Origin: Proteiniphilum sp. | GTDB taxonomy: Bacteria > Bacteroidota > Bacteroidia > Bacteroidales > Dysgonomonadaceae | Assembly (NCBI GenBank): GCA_018433945.1 | Contig: JAHDQF010000031.1 | Location: 55,931 to 119,930, forward strand | Direction: 5' to 3' | Length of the DNA: 64,000 bases | Part shown: positions 16,206 through 24,716 of the stretch, piece after piece | How positions within the stretch are numbered: position 1 is the first letter of the stretch | How the letters are laid out: every line of letters starts with the position of its first letter | Program-made: the position numbers and the translations under genes | Notes under the pieces: generated by a model | What the model saw: only the letters and a program-made list of their open reading frames with translations | What the model was told of the DNA's origin: nothing | Database searches by the model: none

Positions 16206-16844
16206 CTACATTTCTATAATTTTTGCCGGATGGAAAGTGTGGTGCTCATGATGAAAAACATATCCCAACTGGTTACTTACACATTGAGTGTTACCGATTT
16301 GCTTATCGATATTCCGATGGGAATGACCGTAAATCCAATATGATATTGGACTCGCTTTTATATATTCTTCCAATTCAACCGTAAATGCCCCATTAATAGG
16401 GCTCCCTGCAAAGTCAGGGGAAGACAATTGGAATGATGGTACATGATGGCTGACAACAGTTATCTGCTTTGCGTTACTGGACACTACATTTTCTTTTATA
16501 AACGCGAAACATTTATCATGCTCTATCATATCCGGCACTTTTGAGAAAAGCTCGATTTGTAAAGGAAAACCATCTGTCTGGGGTTTTATGAAGCGGTAAA
16601 ATTGTGTTTTACCAGACAGGGTTTCCCATAATTCATATTTCCCTTCTCTGATAAATTTCCAAAAGCGTGTAACAAACTCATCACTCAATGCTTCCACAAT
16701 GAGAATTGCATCTATATCTTTTGTCGTCCGGGGTTTGAGCCCTACATCTTCAATCAATTCATTGCATGCAGTTCCCCCGATGATGATATAATTATCAGCA
16801 TAATCCCTGAAATATTCGCGAAACGTATCCAATCCTTTTACCAT
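16206..16844 (-). CDS. Chimeric protein: AbiEii-like nucleotidyltransferase N-terminus fused to a phosphoesterase C-terminus
   Basis: A 212-residue frame with two unrelated halves. Residues 1 to about 105 resemble the nucleotidyltransferase toxin of AbiE-type systems: IIIGGTACNELI and RTTKDIDAILIV (GG and DxD metal motif), then IELFSKVPD. From about residue 108 it reads as the C-terminal half of a calcineurin-like metallophosphoesterase: ITVVSHHVPSFQLSSPDF, GSPINGAF, WIYGHSHRNID, CVSNQLGYV. The first metal motifs of that enzyme (DxH, GDxxD, GNHE) are missing, and so is the C-terminal part of the nucleotidyltransferase. The junction is near 16515-16535. It overlaps the upstream wHTH gene by 7 nt. 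It is probably a deletion fusion of two genes; activity is unknown. Confidence 0.75.
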   Translation of the reverse strand: MVKGLDTFREYFRDYADNYIIIGGTACNELIEDVGLKPRTTKDIDAILIVEALSDEFVTRFWKFIREGKYELWETLSGKTQFYRFIKPQTDGFPLQIELFSKVPDMIEHDKCFAFIKENVVSSNAKQITVVSHHVPSFQLSSPDFAGSPINGAFTVELEEYIKASPISYWIYGHSHRNIDKQIGNTQCVSNQLGYVFHHEHHTFHPAKIIEM

Positions 16845-17806
16845 ACTTTTTTATCGATTAATTCTTTCATTTCAGCTTCGACCCTTTCATTTGGGTCATC
16901 CCTGTAACAGAGATAAAGCGACAATGGATCGATATATCCGTTATTGCTCAATAAACACGGATTATATTTCCAGATTTCAACCCGGATATCCCCTTCTGTT
17001 TCATCCAGGTACTCCCAGTACCCTTTTTTTCTTAGTCCTTCAAACTCCACTTTATAAACCGCATAAGCTTCTTTCCCCGTATCTGATAAAAAAGTATAGT
17101 GGGCAAGCGCCGCATCTCCGGATTTACAAAAATTCCAATTATCTTTCAGCCTTGTAAAATACGATTTAATAACGGGAGATTGCATTTGAGACTCCGACAT
17201 TTCCCACAATTGTTTTCTTCCAACTTCAAAGGCAAAACGTTTTTCTTTTGTTCCTGTAACCCTACATATTTTTTTTGCTTTCAACTCTTCCGCGATTTTT
17301 GTAATCGTTTTTGGAGAGTAGCCCAGTTTTTCCGCGATTTCTTTGAACGAAAACTCTTCAAGATGTTCTATTTGTAGGTGATAGAGAAGCAATAACTGAG
17401 CGGAAGGAGTTAGGAATTCGGAAAGCGGATGAATTTGCCGGTTATTTTCTTTCAAATAAAGAAGTATTTCAGGCAAATATAGTTGGTTTTCAGGGACAAT
17501 GAAACTGATACGATTCCTGATCATTTTACGCCTCATTTGCATACTTTGATTGTACAATACAAAAACAACTGGTAAATCTGTATGATGAAATATTGCTTTT
17601 GCCTGTTTTTTCAACTGTTCTGCTGTCTTAGGATTCATATTTTCTTCTTCGGCCAGAAGAAAATAACCTCCGTCTATTTCGAGCAGACTGTACTTATAGG
17701 CATGGCTCAAATAAAGGGGAAGCTTATTCAATAGCGACTCCGGCACTTTCTTTACAGTACCGGACAGTCCCAGCGTGTCTTGCAAATATTTTAAAACGTC
17801 ATCCAT
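16838..17806 (-). CDS. Winged-helix protein, AbiEi-like antitoxin partner
   Basis: A 322-residue protein with a helix-turn-helix around residues 150-190 (FSFKEIAEKLGYSPKTITKIAEEL) followed by a SGDAALAHYTFL segment and a C-terminal domain rich in Trp/Tyr. Such wHTH proteins sit directly upstream of AbiEii-like nucleotidyltransferases in Bacteroidota and are thought to act as antitoxin and autorepressor; this role is inferred from context. Its stop overlaps the start of the chimeric gene by 7 nt. The region upstream carries ATTACC/GGTAAT repeats around the promoter, as expected for autoregulation. Confidence 0.65.
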   Translation of the reverse strand: MDDVLKYLQDTLGLSGTVKKVPESLLNKLPLYLSHAYKYSLLEIDGGYFLLAEEENMNPKTAEQLKKQAKAIFHHTDLPVVFVLYNQSMQMRRKMIRNRISFIVPENQLYLPEILLYLKENNRQIHPLSEFLTPSAQLLLLYHLQIEHLEEFSFKEIAEKLGYSPKTITKIAEELKAKKICRVTGTKEKRFAFEVGRKQLWEMSESQMQSPVIKSYFTRLKDNWNFCKSGDAALAHYTFLSDTGKEAYAVYKVEFEGLRKKGYWEYLDETEGDIRVEIWKYNPCLLSNNGYIDPLSLYLCYRDDPNERVEAEMKELIDKKVW

Positions 17807-17808
17807 AT

Positions 17809-17868
17809 AATTACCCTGAATAATGGTGATTACCTTTAAGTGGTAATCGTTGCAAATTTAAGGTAATT
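17809..17868 (-). promoter_or_regulatory. Operator/promoter of the AbiE-like pair
   Basis: The perfect inverted repeat GATTACC-tttaagt-GGTAATC lies at 17828-17848, with further half sites ATTACC at 17810-17815 and GGTAAT at 17862-17867. On the minus strand a -7 element TAAATTTG lies at 17853-17860, between the last two half sites. The arrangement suggests cooperative repression by the wHTH protein. Confidence 0.6.
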
Positions 17869-17908
17869 ATCGAAATTAATCACTGTGTTCCGGAATATTT
17901 TTTCTGAC

Positions 17909-17999
17909 TTGTCCCCTTTAAATTTAGTGCGGTCATAAATATCAGTATATCAGCACATATCTATTTTATTTTGCTAATTTTCCGCACTAAAAGGGACAA
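17909..17999. repeat. Imperfect long-range inverted repeat
   Basis: The left arm TTGTCCCC-TTTAAATT-TAGTGCGG (17909-17932) and the right arm CCGCACTAAAAGGGACAA (17982-17999) are complementary apart from a few extra bases in the left arm. They are separated by about 49 bp of AT-rich DNA. It may be the scar of a small insertion element or part of a large hairpin. Confidence 0.4.
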
Positions 18000-18101
18000 T
18001 TCAGGATTGCTGCGATTTACTTCTTCAAACACATCATTCATCCGGTTTATGACTTTATCGGCAGGTGTCTGCGCATGAATTGTCAAACAGAGATGAAGCA
18101 A
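17961..18101 (-). pseudogene. Orphan coding remnant
   Basis: A minus-strand open stretch of 46 codons plus stop, bounded by an upstream in-frame TAA and with no ATG. It reads like protein: a hydrophobic start (LLHLCLTIHAQ) like the end of a signal peptide, then TPADKVINRMNDVFEEVNRS and a charged end. No family is recognised. Its 3' end overlaps the right arm of the inverted repeat. It is probably the leftover of an exported protein gene. Confidence 0.3.
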
Positions 18102-18145
18102 TTACGCAGAGGTGTTACCCGGTGGTGATGAAGAACGAAACAGGA

Positions 18146-18307
18146 CTATAATCCTTTGGCGGACTCTTTCTTCGGCAGCTCGCACATATTGCATCCGCCA
18201 CAATGGGAGAAGTCCTTTTTCGTGAAAAAGAACTGGTAGATCTGACGCAGTAGGATGATCCCTGTGATGATCCCGATGATGATGACGATAAAAAGTTGTA
18301 TGTTCAT
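18146..18307 (-). CDS. FeoB-associated Cys-rich membrane protein
   Basis: A 53-residue protein: one membrane span (residues 3-20, Ile-rich), then a short basic segment and a CGGCNMC cluster at residues 36-42, ending in a polar tail. Small proteins of this design are encoded directly downstream of feoB in many anaerobes and are thought to assist FeoB, possibly by binding Fe or an Fe-S cluster. It starts 48 bp after the feoB stop on the same strand. Confidence 0.85.
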   Translation of the reverse strand: MNIQLFIVIIIGIITGIILLRQIYQFFFTKKDFSHCGGCNMCELPKKESAKGL

Positions 18308-18355
18308 AATCTGATAACAAGATAAATGCGTATAAAGTTTGAAGGGCTGTGAAGC

Positions 18356-20866
18356 CTACATGAACAGACTCCCCACCTGGTGCACCACAAGGGCGATCAA
18401 CCACGCCAGGCCGGTGGAATAAAGGACACTGAACAGCGCCCATTTCCAGGAGTGTGATTCCTCCTTAATGGCTGCAATGGTCGCAATGCAGGGGAAGTAA
18501 ATCAGTACAAAAAGCAGGAAACCGGTGATCACCAGCGGGGTGAATACGGGCGTTCCATCGGGGTAGGCTTCCGCCTTTAGTCTTGCCTGTAACGACTGCT
18601 GGTTTTCGCTGTCGCCCGTGTAAAGCACGCCCATGGTGCTGATCACAATCTCCTTGGCAGCCATCCCCGAGAGGAGGCTTACCGATATCTTCCAGTCGAA
18701 CCCGAGCGGACGCATCACCGGCTCAATAAACTTGCCAATTCTCCCGATGTAGGAGTTCTCCTGATGCGCTGTATTCCTTGCGTGGGCGATTCCGGCAAGA
18801 AGAACATCCCGTTCGGGTTCGTTGATTTCATCCCTGCCGAACTGTGCTTCTACCTGTGCTGTTTGTGTATCGAAGGCTGCTTCGCGGGACTCGTTTCGCG
18901 GGAAATAGCCCAGGAACCAGATCACGATGGAGGCTACGAGGATGGGACCTCCCATCTTTTGGAGATAGTGCCGTGACCGGTCCCACATGTGGGTAAAAAT
19001 CGATTTCAGCGTTGGCATCCTGTAGGGGGGCAACTCCATCACAAAGGGGGTCTCCTCCTCTTTGAAAAGTGTTTGGCGGAACAAACGTGCTGTGAGGGCG
19101 GCAATCAGGATACCGAAAGCATACAATCCCAACAGCACGAAGCTGGCCCGGGAGGGAAAAAAAGCGCTCACAAAGAGAAGGTACACCGGCAGACGGGCGC
19201 TGCACGACATGAAAGGAACGATCAGCATGGTGATCATGCGGCTGCTGCGGCTCTCGATGGTGCGGGTGGCCATCACGGCAGGCACATTGCAACCGAATCC
19301 CATGATGAGCGGAATAAACGATTTGCCGTGCAGCCCTATTTTGTGCATCAGCTTGTCCATGATGAAGGCTGCACGGGCCATATATCCGGAGTCCTCCATA
19401 AAGGCAATGAAAAGATAGAGGATCACAATGTTGGGAAGGAACACGATGACGCCGCCCACACCGCCCACGATGCCATCCACGATCAGCGCTTTCAGCGGGC
19501 CCTCCACCATGTTGTTCCGGATCAGATTGCCCAGCCCGGCCACAAGCCACTCGATGGCCGCCATGGGGTAACTTCCCAGATGAAAGGTAGCCTCAAACAT
19601 GATCCAGAGGAAGAGGAAAAACAGCGGAAAACCTACATACTTGTTCGTTGCAATGCTGTCGATCAGTCGCGTTTTGTCGGCAAAATGAATTTTTTCGGTG
19701 AGGGTCTCCTTCAACCCCCCGGCGATAAATCCGTAGCGGGCATTGGTGAATGCCGATTCGGGATCTTCCCGCAGCAGTTTCTCGATATAGGAGCGCTCTT
19801 TGTCTCTGCGCGCGAAGATCTGCTCCCGGCCGGAGAGTGTTTGTATGCGGCCCTCCACCTCCTTATCTCCTTCCAGCAATTTGATGCAGACATACCGCAG
19901 CGGCATGCCCCAATGTGTCACCTCGCGCTGTTGCAGCTCCCGTTCCATGATGGAGATTGACTTCTCCAACACCCTTCCGTAAGGGATTTGTACCGGCTCA
20001 CGCTCTTCCTGATGATAAACGGTGATTACTTTTTCGAGCAACAAGGGGATACCTTCTCCTCTCTTGCCTACCGTGGGGACAATAGGGGTTTTGATGAGGG
20101 CGGAGAATTTCTCATGATCAAAAGTGCGTCCGCTCTCCTCAAGCTCATCGTACATGTTGAGGGCGATGACCATCGGTACTTGCAGATCAAGCAGCTCGGT
20201 GGTGAGATAGAGGTTCCTCTCCAGAGCCGATGCCGACACCACATTCACGATCACGTCGGGCTTTTCTTCCAGCATGTATTTTCGGGCGTACAACTCCTCG
20301 GGGGTGTATGCAGAAAGCGAATAGGTACCGGGTAAGTCGACCAGCGTGAATGAATAGCCGTTGTGTCTTAACATTCCCTCTTTGGCGTTCACCGTCACGC
20401 CGCTGTAGTTCCCCACCCGCTCGTGCGCCCCTGATGCCAGATTGAAAATAGAGGTCTTCCCGGAATTGGGATTCCCCAATAAAGCTACTTTGATGTTTTT
20501 CTCCGGCGGATGGTGGTTCCCTGCACGATGACGTCTTTGGCGTCTCGCTCCATTCCCGTGACGCGGAGGTGCAACAGAGAGTGCAGTATCATCAGACGGC
20601 AGCGGGTCATCCGTATAAAGACTGTTTTTTTGTATATCTTTTGCGAGTATGGATATTTCAACCATCACCGCTTCACTCCGTCGCAGGGAGACCTCATACT
20701 CCATGAGCTCATACTTGATGGGGTCTTTCAACGGGGCATTCAGTACCGACTTCACTTCTTCACCACGCACAAATCCCATTTCCAGGATGCGTTTCCTGAA
20801 AGCGCCGCTACCATTTACTTTTACGATGTATGCTTTTTGTCCGGTTTGTAGTTCTGACAGACGCAT
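18356..20866 (-). CDS. feoB: Fused FeoA-FeoB ferrous iron transporter
   Basis: An 836-residue fusion. Residues 1 to about 75 are an SH3-like FeoA domain (MRLSELQTGQKAYIV). A basic, His-rich linker follows, then the FeoB G domain with GNPNSGKTSIFN (G1), VDLPGTYSL (G3) and NMYD (G4), and the membrane part with two Gate motifs (FMEDSGYMARAAFIMDK, GMAAKEIVISTMGV) and GFGCNVPA. It imports Fe(II) across the inner membrane. The start at 20866 gives an exact FeoA N-terminus; an upstream in-frame start would run through the promoter. It is divergent from fumC. Confidence 0.95.
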   Translation of the reverse strand: MRLSELQTGQKAYIVKVNGSGAFRKRILEMGFVRGEEVKSVLNAPLKDPIKYELMEYEVSLRRSEAVMVEISILAKDIQKNSLYTDDPLPSDDTALSVAPPRHGNGARRQRRHRAGNHHPPEKNIKVALLGNPNSGKTSIFNLASGAHERVGNYSGVTVNAKEGMLRHNGYSFTLVDLPGTYSLSAYTPEELYARKYMLEEKPDVIVNVVSASALERNLYLTTELLDLQVPMVIALNMYDELEESGRTFDHEKFSALIKTPIVPTVGKRGEGIPLLLEKVITVYHQEEREPVQIPYGRVLEKSISIMERELQQREVTHWGMPLRYVCIKLLEGDKEVEGRIQTLSGREQIFARRDKERSYIEKLLREDPESAFTNARYGFIAGGLKETLTEKIHFADKTRLIDSIATNKYVGFPLFFLFLWIMFEATFHLGSYPMAAIEWLVAGLGNLIRNNMVEGPLKALIVDGIVGGVGGVIVFLPNIVILYLFIAFMEDSGYMARAAFIMDKLMHKIGLHGKSFIPLIMGFGCNVPAVMATRTIESRSSRMITMLIVPFMSCSARLPVYLLFVSAFFPSRASFVLLGLYAFGILIAALTARLFRQTLFKEEETPFVMELPPYRMPTLKSIFTHMWDRSRHYLQKMGGPILVASIVIWFLGYFPRNESREAAFDTQTAQVEAQFGRDEINEPERDVLLAGIAHARNTAHQENSYIGRIGKFIEPVMRPLGFDWKISVSLLSGMAAKEIVISTMGVLYTGDSENQQSLQARLKAEAYPDGTPVFTPLVITGFLLFVLIYFPCIATIAAIKEESHSWKWALFSVLYSTGLAWLIALVVHQVGSLFM

Positions 20867-20894
20867 AAATATCCCTACTCTCTGTTTTGGTTTG

Positions 20895-20902
20895 CAAAGA
20901 TA
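20895..20902 (-). promoter_or_regulatory. Promoter -7 element of feoAB
   Basis: TATCTTTG on the minus strand (exact TAnnTTTG), 29 bp before the start. Confidence 0.6.
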
Positions 20903-20917
20903 TATCTTTTTCTCCGC

Positions 20918-20942
20918 ATTATTTATAATTGGTATAAATAAT
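20918..20942. promoter_or_regulatory. Inverted repeat at the feoAB promoter, candidate iron-regulator operator
   Basis: ATTATTTATA-attgg-TATAAATAAT: a perfect 10-bp dyad with a 5-nt centre, all A/T in the arms. It starts 15 bp upstream of the feoAB -7 element, where the -33 region would be. Its size and composition are Fur-box-like; assignment to Fur is inference. Confidence 0.6.
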
Positions 20943-21069
20943 AGCCGGAATCCTCTCTGTTTTGCCCCTGCCTGTAAGGGTAGCTCTGCCTCCCCTGATG
21001 AATAATACACTTTTTATCAGCATGTTAATGGTTGTGCGAAAAATATGCCTTTTTTCAGCGTTTATTTCG

Positions 21070-21077
21070 TATTTTTG
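21070..21077 (+). promoter_or_regulatory. Promoter -7 element of fumC
   Basis: TATTTTTG (exact TAnnTTTG), 44 bp before the fumC start. Confidence 0.5.
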
Positions 21078-21121
21078 AAGAGTGAATAAGACAGGAAGTA
21101 TGATAACAGTAAACAACACAT

Positions 21122-22525
21122 ATGATGGATTACAGAATTGAAAAAGACACCCTGGGAGAGGTGAAAGTACCGGCCGACAAGCTCTGGGGAGCGCAGACGG
21201 AGCGGTCGCGCAACAATTTCAGAATCGGGCCGACGGCATCGATGCCGGCGGAGATCATCCAAGGTTTTGCATACCTGAAAAAAGGAGCTGCCTATGCCAA
21301 TCATGAGCTGGGAGTCCTGTCGCGGGAAAAACGGGACCTCATTGCACGGGTGTGCGACGAGATACTGGAAGGAAAGCTCGACGACCAGTTCCCGCTGGTG
21401 ATCTGGCAGACAGGGTCGGGCACACAGAGCAACATGAACGTGAACGAGGTGATTGCCAACCGTGCCCATCAGCTGGTCGGGAAAACTATCGGTGAGGGCG
21501 ATAAAACGCTGCAACCCAACGATGATGTGAACATGTCACAGTCGTCCAACGATACGTTCCCAACCGCGATGCACATTGCCTGCTACAAAAAGATTGTAGA
21601 GGTGACCCTGCCCGGGCTGCGTCACCTGCAGCAGTCGCTGGTCGCCAAATCGCAGGAGATGGCCGATGTGGTGAAGATAGGGCGCACCCATCTGATGGAT
21701 GCCACCCCGCTCACACTCGGTCAGGAGTTCAGCGGTTATGCCGCCCAGCTGGATTTTGGGATCAAGGCCATCGAACATACGCTGCCGCACCTCTCGGAGT
21801 TGGCACTGGGCGGCACGGCTGTGGGCACGGGACTGAACACGCCGAAAAATTACGATGTGACCGTAGCCCGCTATATCGCCGCGTTCACCGGACTTCCCTT
21901 TGTGACGGCCGGAAACAAGTTCGAAGCGCTGGCTGCCCATGATGCCATTGTGGAGACGCATGGCGCACTCAAACAGGTGGCTGTCTCGCTCAACAAGATT
22001 GCCAATGATATCCGTCTGCTGGCTTCGGGCCCCAGGAGCGGCATCGGTGAGATCACGATCCCTGCCAACGAGCCGGGATCGTCCATCATGCCGGGGAAGG
22101 TGAATCCCACCCAGGCAGAGGCGCTCACCATGGTCTGTGCCCAGGTGATCGGCAACGACATGGCCATTGCTGTGGGCGGCATGCAGGGGCATTTCGAACT
22201 CAACGTGTTCAAGCCGCTGATGGCGGCCAATTTCCTGCAAAGTGCACAGCTGCTGGGTGATGCTGCCCTCTCGTTCGATATCCACTGCGTGTCGGGCATT
22301 GAACCCAACAGGCCACGCATCAAAGAGTTGCTCCATAACTCACTGATGCTGGTTACCGCCCTCAATCCCCATATTGGTTACTATAAAGCTGCCGAGATTG
22401 CCAACGCGGCTCACCGTAACGGAACCACGCTGAAAGAGGAAGCGGTGCGACTGGGGTATGTGACGGCGGAAGAGTTCGATGCATGGGTAAAACCAGAAGA
22501 GATGACCGGTCCCATCGATCATTGA
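21122..22525 (+). CDS. fumC: Fumarate hydratase class II
   Basis: A 467-residue oxygen-stable fumarase that interconverts fumarate and malate. The superfamily signature [15 protein letters not shown] is present, as are [25 protein letters not shown] and [14 protein letters not shown]. The two consecutive ATGs at 21122 and 21125 are equivalent choices. It is followed by a terminator and then by an unrelated class I fumarase. Confidence 0.96.
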   Translation: MMDYRIEKDTLGEVKVPADKLWGAQTERSRNNFRIGPTASMPAEIIQGFAYLKKGAAYANHELGVLSREKRDLIARVCDEILEGKLDDQFPLVIWQTGSGTQSNMNVNEVIANRAHQLVGKTIGEGDKTLQPNDDVNMSQSSNDTFPTAMHIACYKKIVEVTLPGLRHLQQSLVAKSQEMADVVKIGRTHLMDATPLTLGQEFSGYAAQLDFGIKAIEHTLPHLSELALGGTAVGTGLNTPKNYDVTVARYIAAFTGLPFVTAGNKFEALAAHDAIVETHGALKQVAVSLNKIANDIRLLASGPRSGIGEITIPANEPGSSIMPGKVNPTQAEALTMVCAQVIGNDMAIAVGGMQGHFELNVFKPLMAANFLQSAQLLGDAALSFDIHCVSGIEPNRPRIKELLHNSLMLVTALNPHIGYYKAAEIANAAHRNGTTLKEEAVRLGYVTAEEFDAWVKPEEMTGPIDH

Positions 22526-22616
22526 CCATTTACCGGGCAACACCTCTCACTGATCGTTTCAGCAGCAGGACAATCTTGTTATGAACCTGATGCAGCTTCA
22601 TGCAGTATGATTACAG

Positions 22617-22645
22617 ACGGCATCGTTTTCCGGTGCCGTTTTTTC
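22617..22645 (+). terminator. fumC intrinsic terminator
   Basis: ACGGCATCG-ttttc-CGGTGCCGT, a 9-bp stem with one G-U pair, followed by TTTTTC. The T-run abuts the promoter of the next gene. Confidence 0.8.
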
Positions 22646-22649
22646 TTTG

Positions 22650-22657
22650 TATTTTTG
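22650..22657 (+). promoter_or_regulatory. Promoter -7 element of the class I fumarase
   Basis: TATTTTTG (exact TAnnTTTG), 54 bp before the start and directly after the fumC terminator. Confidence 0.55.
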
Positions 22658-22711
22658 CCTCTTCAAAACAAAAACCGGGATAGAAATCAAAACAAATACA
22701 CTTAATTATTT

Positions 22712-24352
22712 ATGGCAAACAAACCATTTCAGTATCAGGTCCCTTTTCCTCTGTCGAAGGATCAAACGGAGTATTATCTGCTCACCAAAGATCATATCTC
22801 TGTATCGGAATTTGAAGGAAAGGAGATTTTGAAAGTTTCTAAAGAGGGATTAACGCTGCTGGCACAGACCGCCTTCCGCGATGTGGAGTTCCTGCTTCGT
22901 CCCGAACATCAGGCACAGGTAGCGAAAATCCTGTCCGATCCCGAAGCGAGTGAAAACGACAAGTTCGTGGCGCTCACCTTCCTGCGCAACGCTGAGATAT
23001 CGGCCAAAGGGATTCTTCCCTTCTGTCAGGACACCGGCACGGCCATCATCATGGGCAAGAAAGGGCAGCAGGTGTGGACCGGCGGCAACGATGAGGAGGC
23101 GCTCTCGCTGGGCGTCTACAACACCTTCATCAACGAGAATCTGCGTTACTCTCAGAATGCAGCCCTGAACATGTACGATGAGGTGAATACAGGTACCAAC
23201 CTTCCCGCCCAGATAGATCTGTATGCCGTTCCGGGAAATGAATACAACTTCCTCTGTATTGCCAAGGGGGGCGGGTCAGCCAACAAGACCTACCTCTACC
23301 AGGAGACGAAAGCGCTACTCACACCGGGTAAGCTGGAGAATTTCCTGATCGAAAAAATGAAATCGCTGGGTACCGCTGCCTGCCCTCCTTATCACATCGC
23401 CTTCGTGATTGGCGGCACTTCGGCAGAGGCCAACCTGAAGACGGTGAAGCTGGCCTCTGCCAAGTACTACGACAACCTGCCCACCGAAGGAAACGAGCTC
23501 GGCCGTGCTTTCCGCGATCTTGAACTGGAAGAGCGGCTGAAGAAGGCTTCCGAGGAGCTGGGACTGGGTGCGCAGTTCGGCGGGAAATATTTTGCACACG
23601 ACGTGCGGGTGATCCGTCTGCCGCGCCACGGTGCTTCCTGTCCCGTGGGAATGGGCGTCTCCTGCTCGGCCGACCGCAACATCAAGGCGAAGATCAACCG
23701 CGACGGCATCTGGATTGAGAAGTTGGAGGACAATCCTGCACGGTTTATTCCTGAGGAATTCCGTGAAGCAGGTGAAGGTGGCGGTGTGAAGATCGATCTG
23801 AACAGGCCCATGAATGAGATCCTCGCCGAGCTCTCCAAATATCCGGTTTCCACTCGCCTCTCACTCAACGGTACCATCATCGTGGCACGCGACATCGCCC
23901 ATGCGAAACTCAAGGAGCGCATCGACCGCGGTGAGGACCTGCCGCAGTATATCAAGGATCACCCTATCTACTATGCCGGCCCGGCGAAGACACCTGCAGG
24001 GTATGCCTCCGGATCGATGGGACCCACCACGGCTGGGCGGATGGACTCTTATGTCGACTTGTTTCAGTCGCACGGCGGCAGCATGATCATGCTGGCCAAG
24101 GGGAACCGCAGTCAGCAGGTGACCGACGCCTGCAAAAAGTACGGCGGCTTCTACCTGGGCAGCATCGGCGGCCCCGCAGCTATTCTGGCGCAGAACAGCA
24201 TCAAGAGCCTGGAGTGCCTCGAGTACCCTGAGCTGGGGATGGAGGCGATCTGGAAGATCGAGGTGGAGGACTTCCCCGCGTTCATTCTGGTGGATGATAA
24301 GGGGAACGACTTCTTCCAGTTAGTGACGCAGCCCAACTGCTCGTTCGGATAG
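22712..24352 (+). CDS. Fumarate hydratase class I (4Fe-4S)
   Basis: A 546-residue iron-sulfur fumarase of the FumA/FumB type. Candidate cluster cysteines are in [10 protein letters not shown] and in the [18 protein letters not shown] region, with a further Cys in GTAACPP. The C-terminal domain has [17 protein letters not shown]. It catalyses the same reaction as FumC but with an oxygen-labile cluster; the pair and the nearby feo operon suggest switching with iron or redox state (inference). A heptamer array begins 3 nt after the stop. Confidence 0.94.
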   Translation: MANKPFQYQVPFPLSKDQTEYYLLTKDHISVSEFEGKEILKVSKEGLTLLAQTAFRDVEFLLRPEHQAQVAKILSDPEASENDKFVALTFLRNAEISAKGILPFCQDTGTAIIMGKKGQQVWTGGNDEEALSLGVYNTFINENLRYSQNAALNMYDEVNTGTNLPAQIDLYAVPGNEYNFLCIAKGGGSANKTYLYQETKALLTPGKLENFLIEKMKSLGTAACPPYHIAFVIGGTSAEANLKTVKLASAKYYDNLPTEGNELGRAFRDLELEERLKKASEELGLGAQFGGKYFAHDVRVIRLPRHGASCPVGMGVSCSADRNIKAKINRDGIWIEKLEDNPARFIPEEFREAGEGGGVKIDLNRPMNEILAELSKYPVSTRLSLNGTIIVARDIAHAKLKERIDRGEDLPQYIKDHPIYYAGPAKTPAGYASGSMGPTTAGRMDSYVDLFQSHGGSMIMLAKGNRSQQVTDACKKYGGFYLGSIGGPAAILAQNSIKSLECLEYPELGMEAIWKIEVEDFPAFILVDDKGNDFFQLVTQPNCSFG

Positions 24353-24355
24353 ATA

Positions 24356-24411
24356 GCTGTAAGCTATAAGCAGTAAGCTGTAAGATATAAGCAGTAAGCG
24401 ATAAGCGATAA
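24356..24411 (+). repeat. Heptamer tandem array B (GCNRTAA units)
   Basis: Eight consecutive 7-bp units: GCTGTAA, GCTATAA, GCAGTAA, GCTGTAA, GATATAA, GCAGTAA, GCGATAA, GCGATAA. It starts 3 nt after the fumarase TAG stop. TAA recurs every 7 bases, so all three forward frames are closed within 21 nt. Confidence 0.85.
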
Positions 24412-24441
24412 TCGGTTAGAATCATTCAAATAAAGCAGAGG

Positions 24442-24716
24442 ATGAAAAGGACGATTTATATTTGCCTCGCCTTGGTTGTCGGGCTTATGCAGGCATGGGG
24501 ACAGAGCGGTGAATGAAGCTGCCATCCGCCGGCAGTTATTGCGCTGCTGCCAACGGTGATCCCAACAGTCTCGATACGTTCCACCTGCCACGAATGCATC
24601 TCTTCAACGGGAGACTTGTTGCAATTGTGCAATCAACAGAGGAACCGGGTCCAATTACCCTGCAGGCCAGGGTTAAAGGACTTAGGCCTGCCTCAATCAA
24701 AATTCAAACAAAGTAG
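24442..24716 (+). pseudogene. Relic of an exported GH2 beta-galactosidase with a large internal deletion
   Basis: An ATG at 24442 opens a typical signal peptide (MKRTIYICLALVVGLMQAWG, then QSGE) that runs into a TGA at 24514-24516. In another frame, from about 24516 to a TAG at 24714, the sequence reads as the C-terminal end of a glycoside hydrolase family 2 enzyme: AANGDPNSLDTFH, LFNGRLVAIVQS, GLRPASIKI. So the start and the last 60 or so codons of one gene survive with everything between removed and the frame lost. This would be about 2-3 kb of missing coding sequence, judged from family size. Confidence 0.6.

Larger units (their letters stand above)
17869..18145. other. Intergenic segment between the AbiE-like pair and the feo operon
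   Basis: Apart from the inverted repeat and the orphan remnant listed separately, nothing functional is recognised. The segment is AT-rich at its left and looks degraded. Confidence 0.5.

Noticed and set aside
18989-19960. 323-codon open frame opposite feoB
   Set aside because: Shadow of the feoB membrane domain; low-complexity His/Gln-rich translation without homology.
24356-24411. Heptamer array as a CRISPR array
   Set aside because: Repeat units are only 7 bp, contiguous, without spacers and without cas genes nearby.
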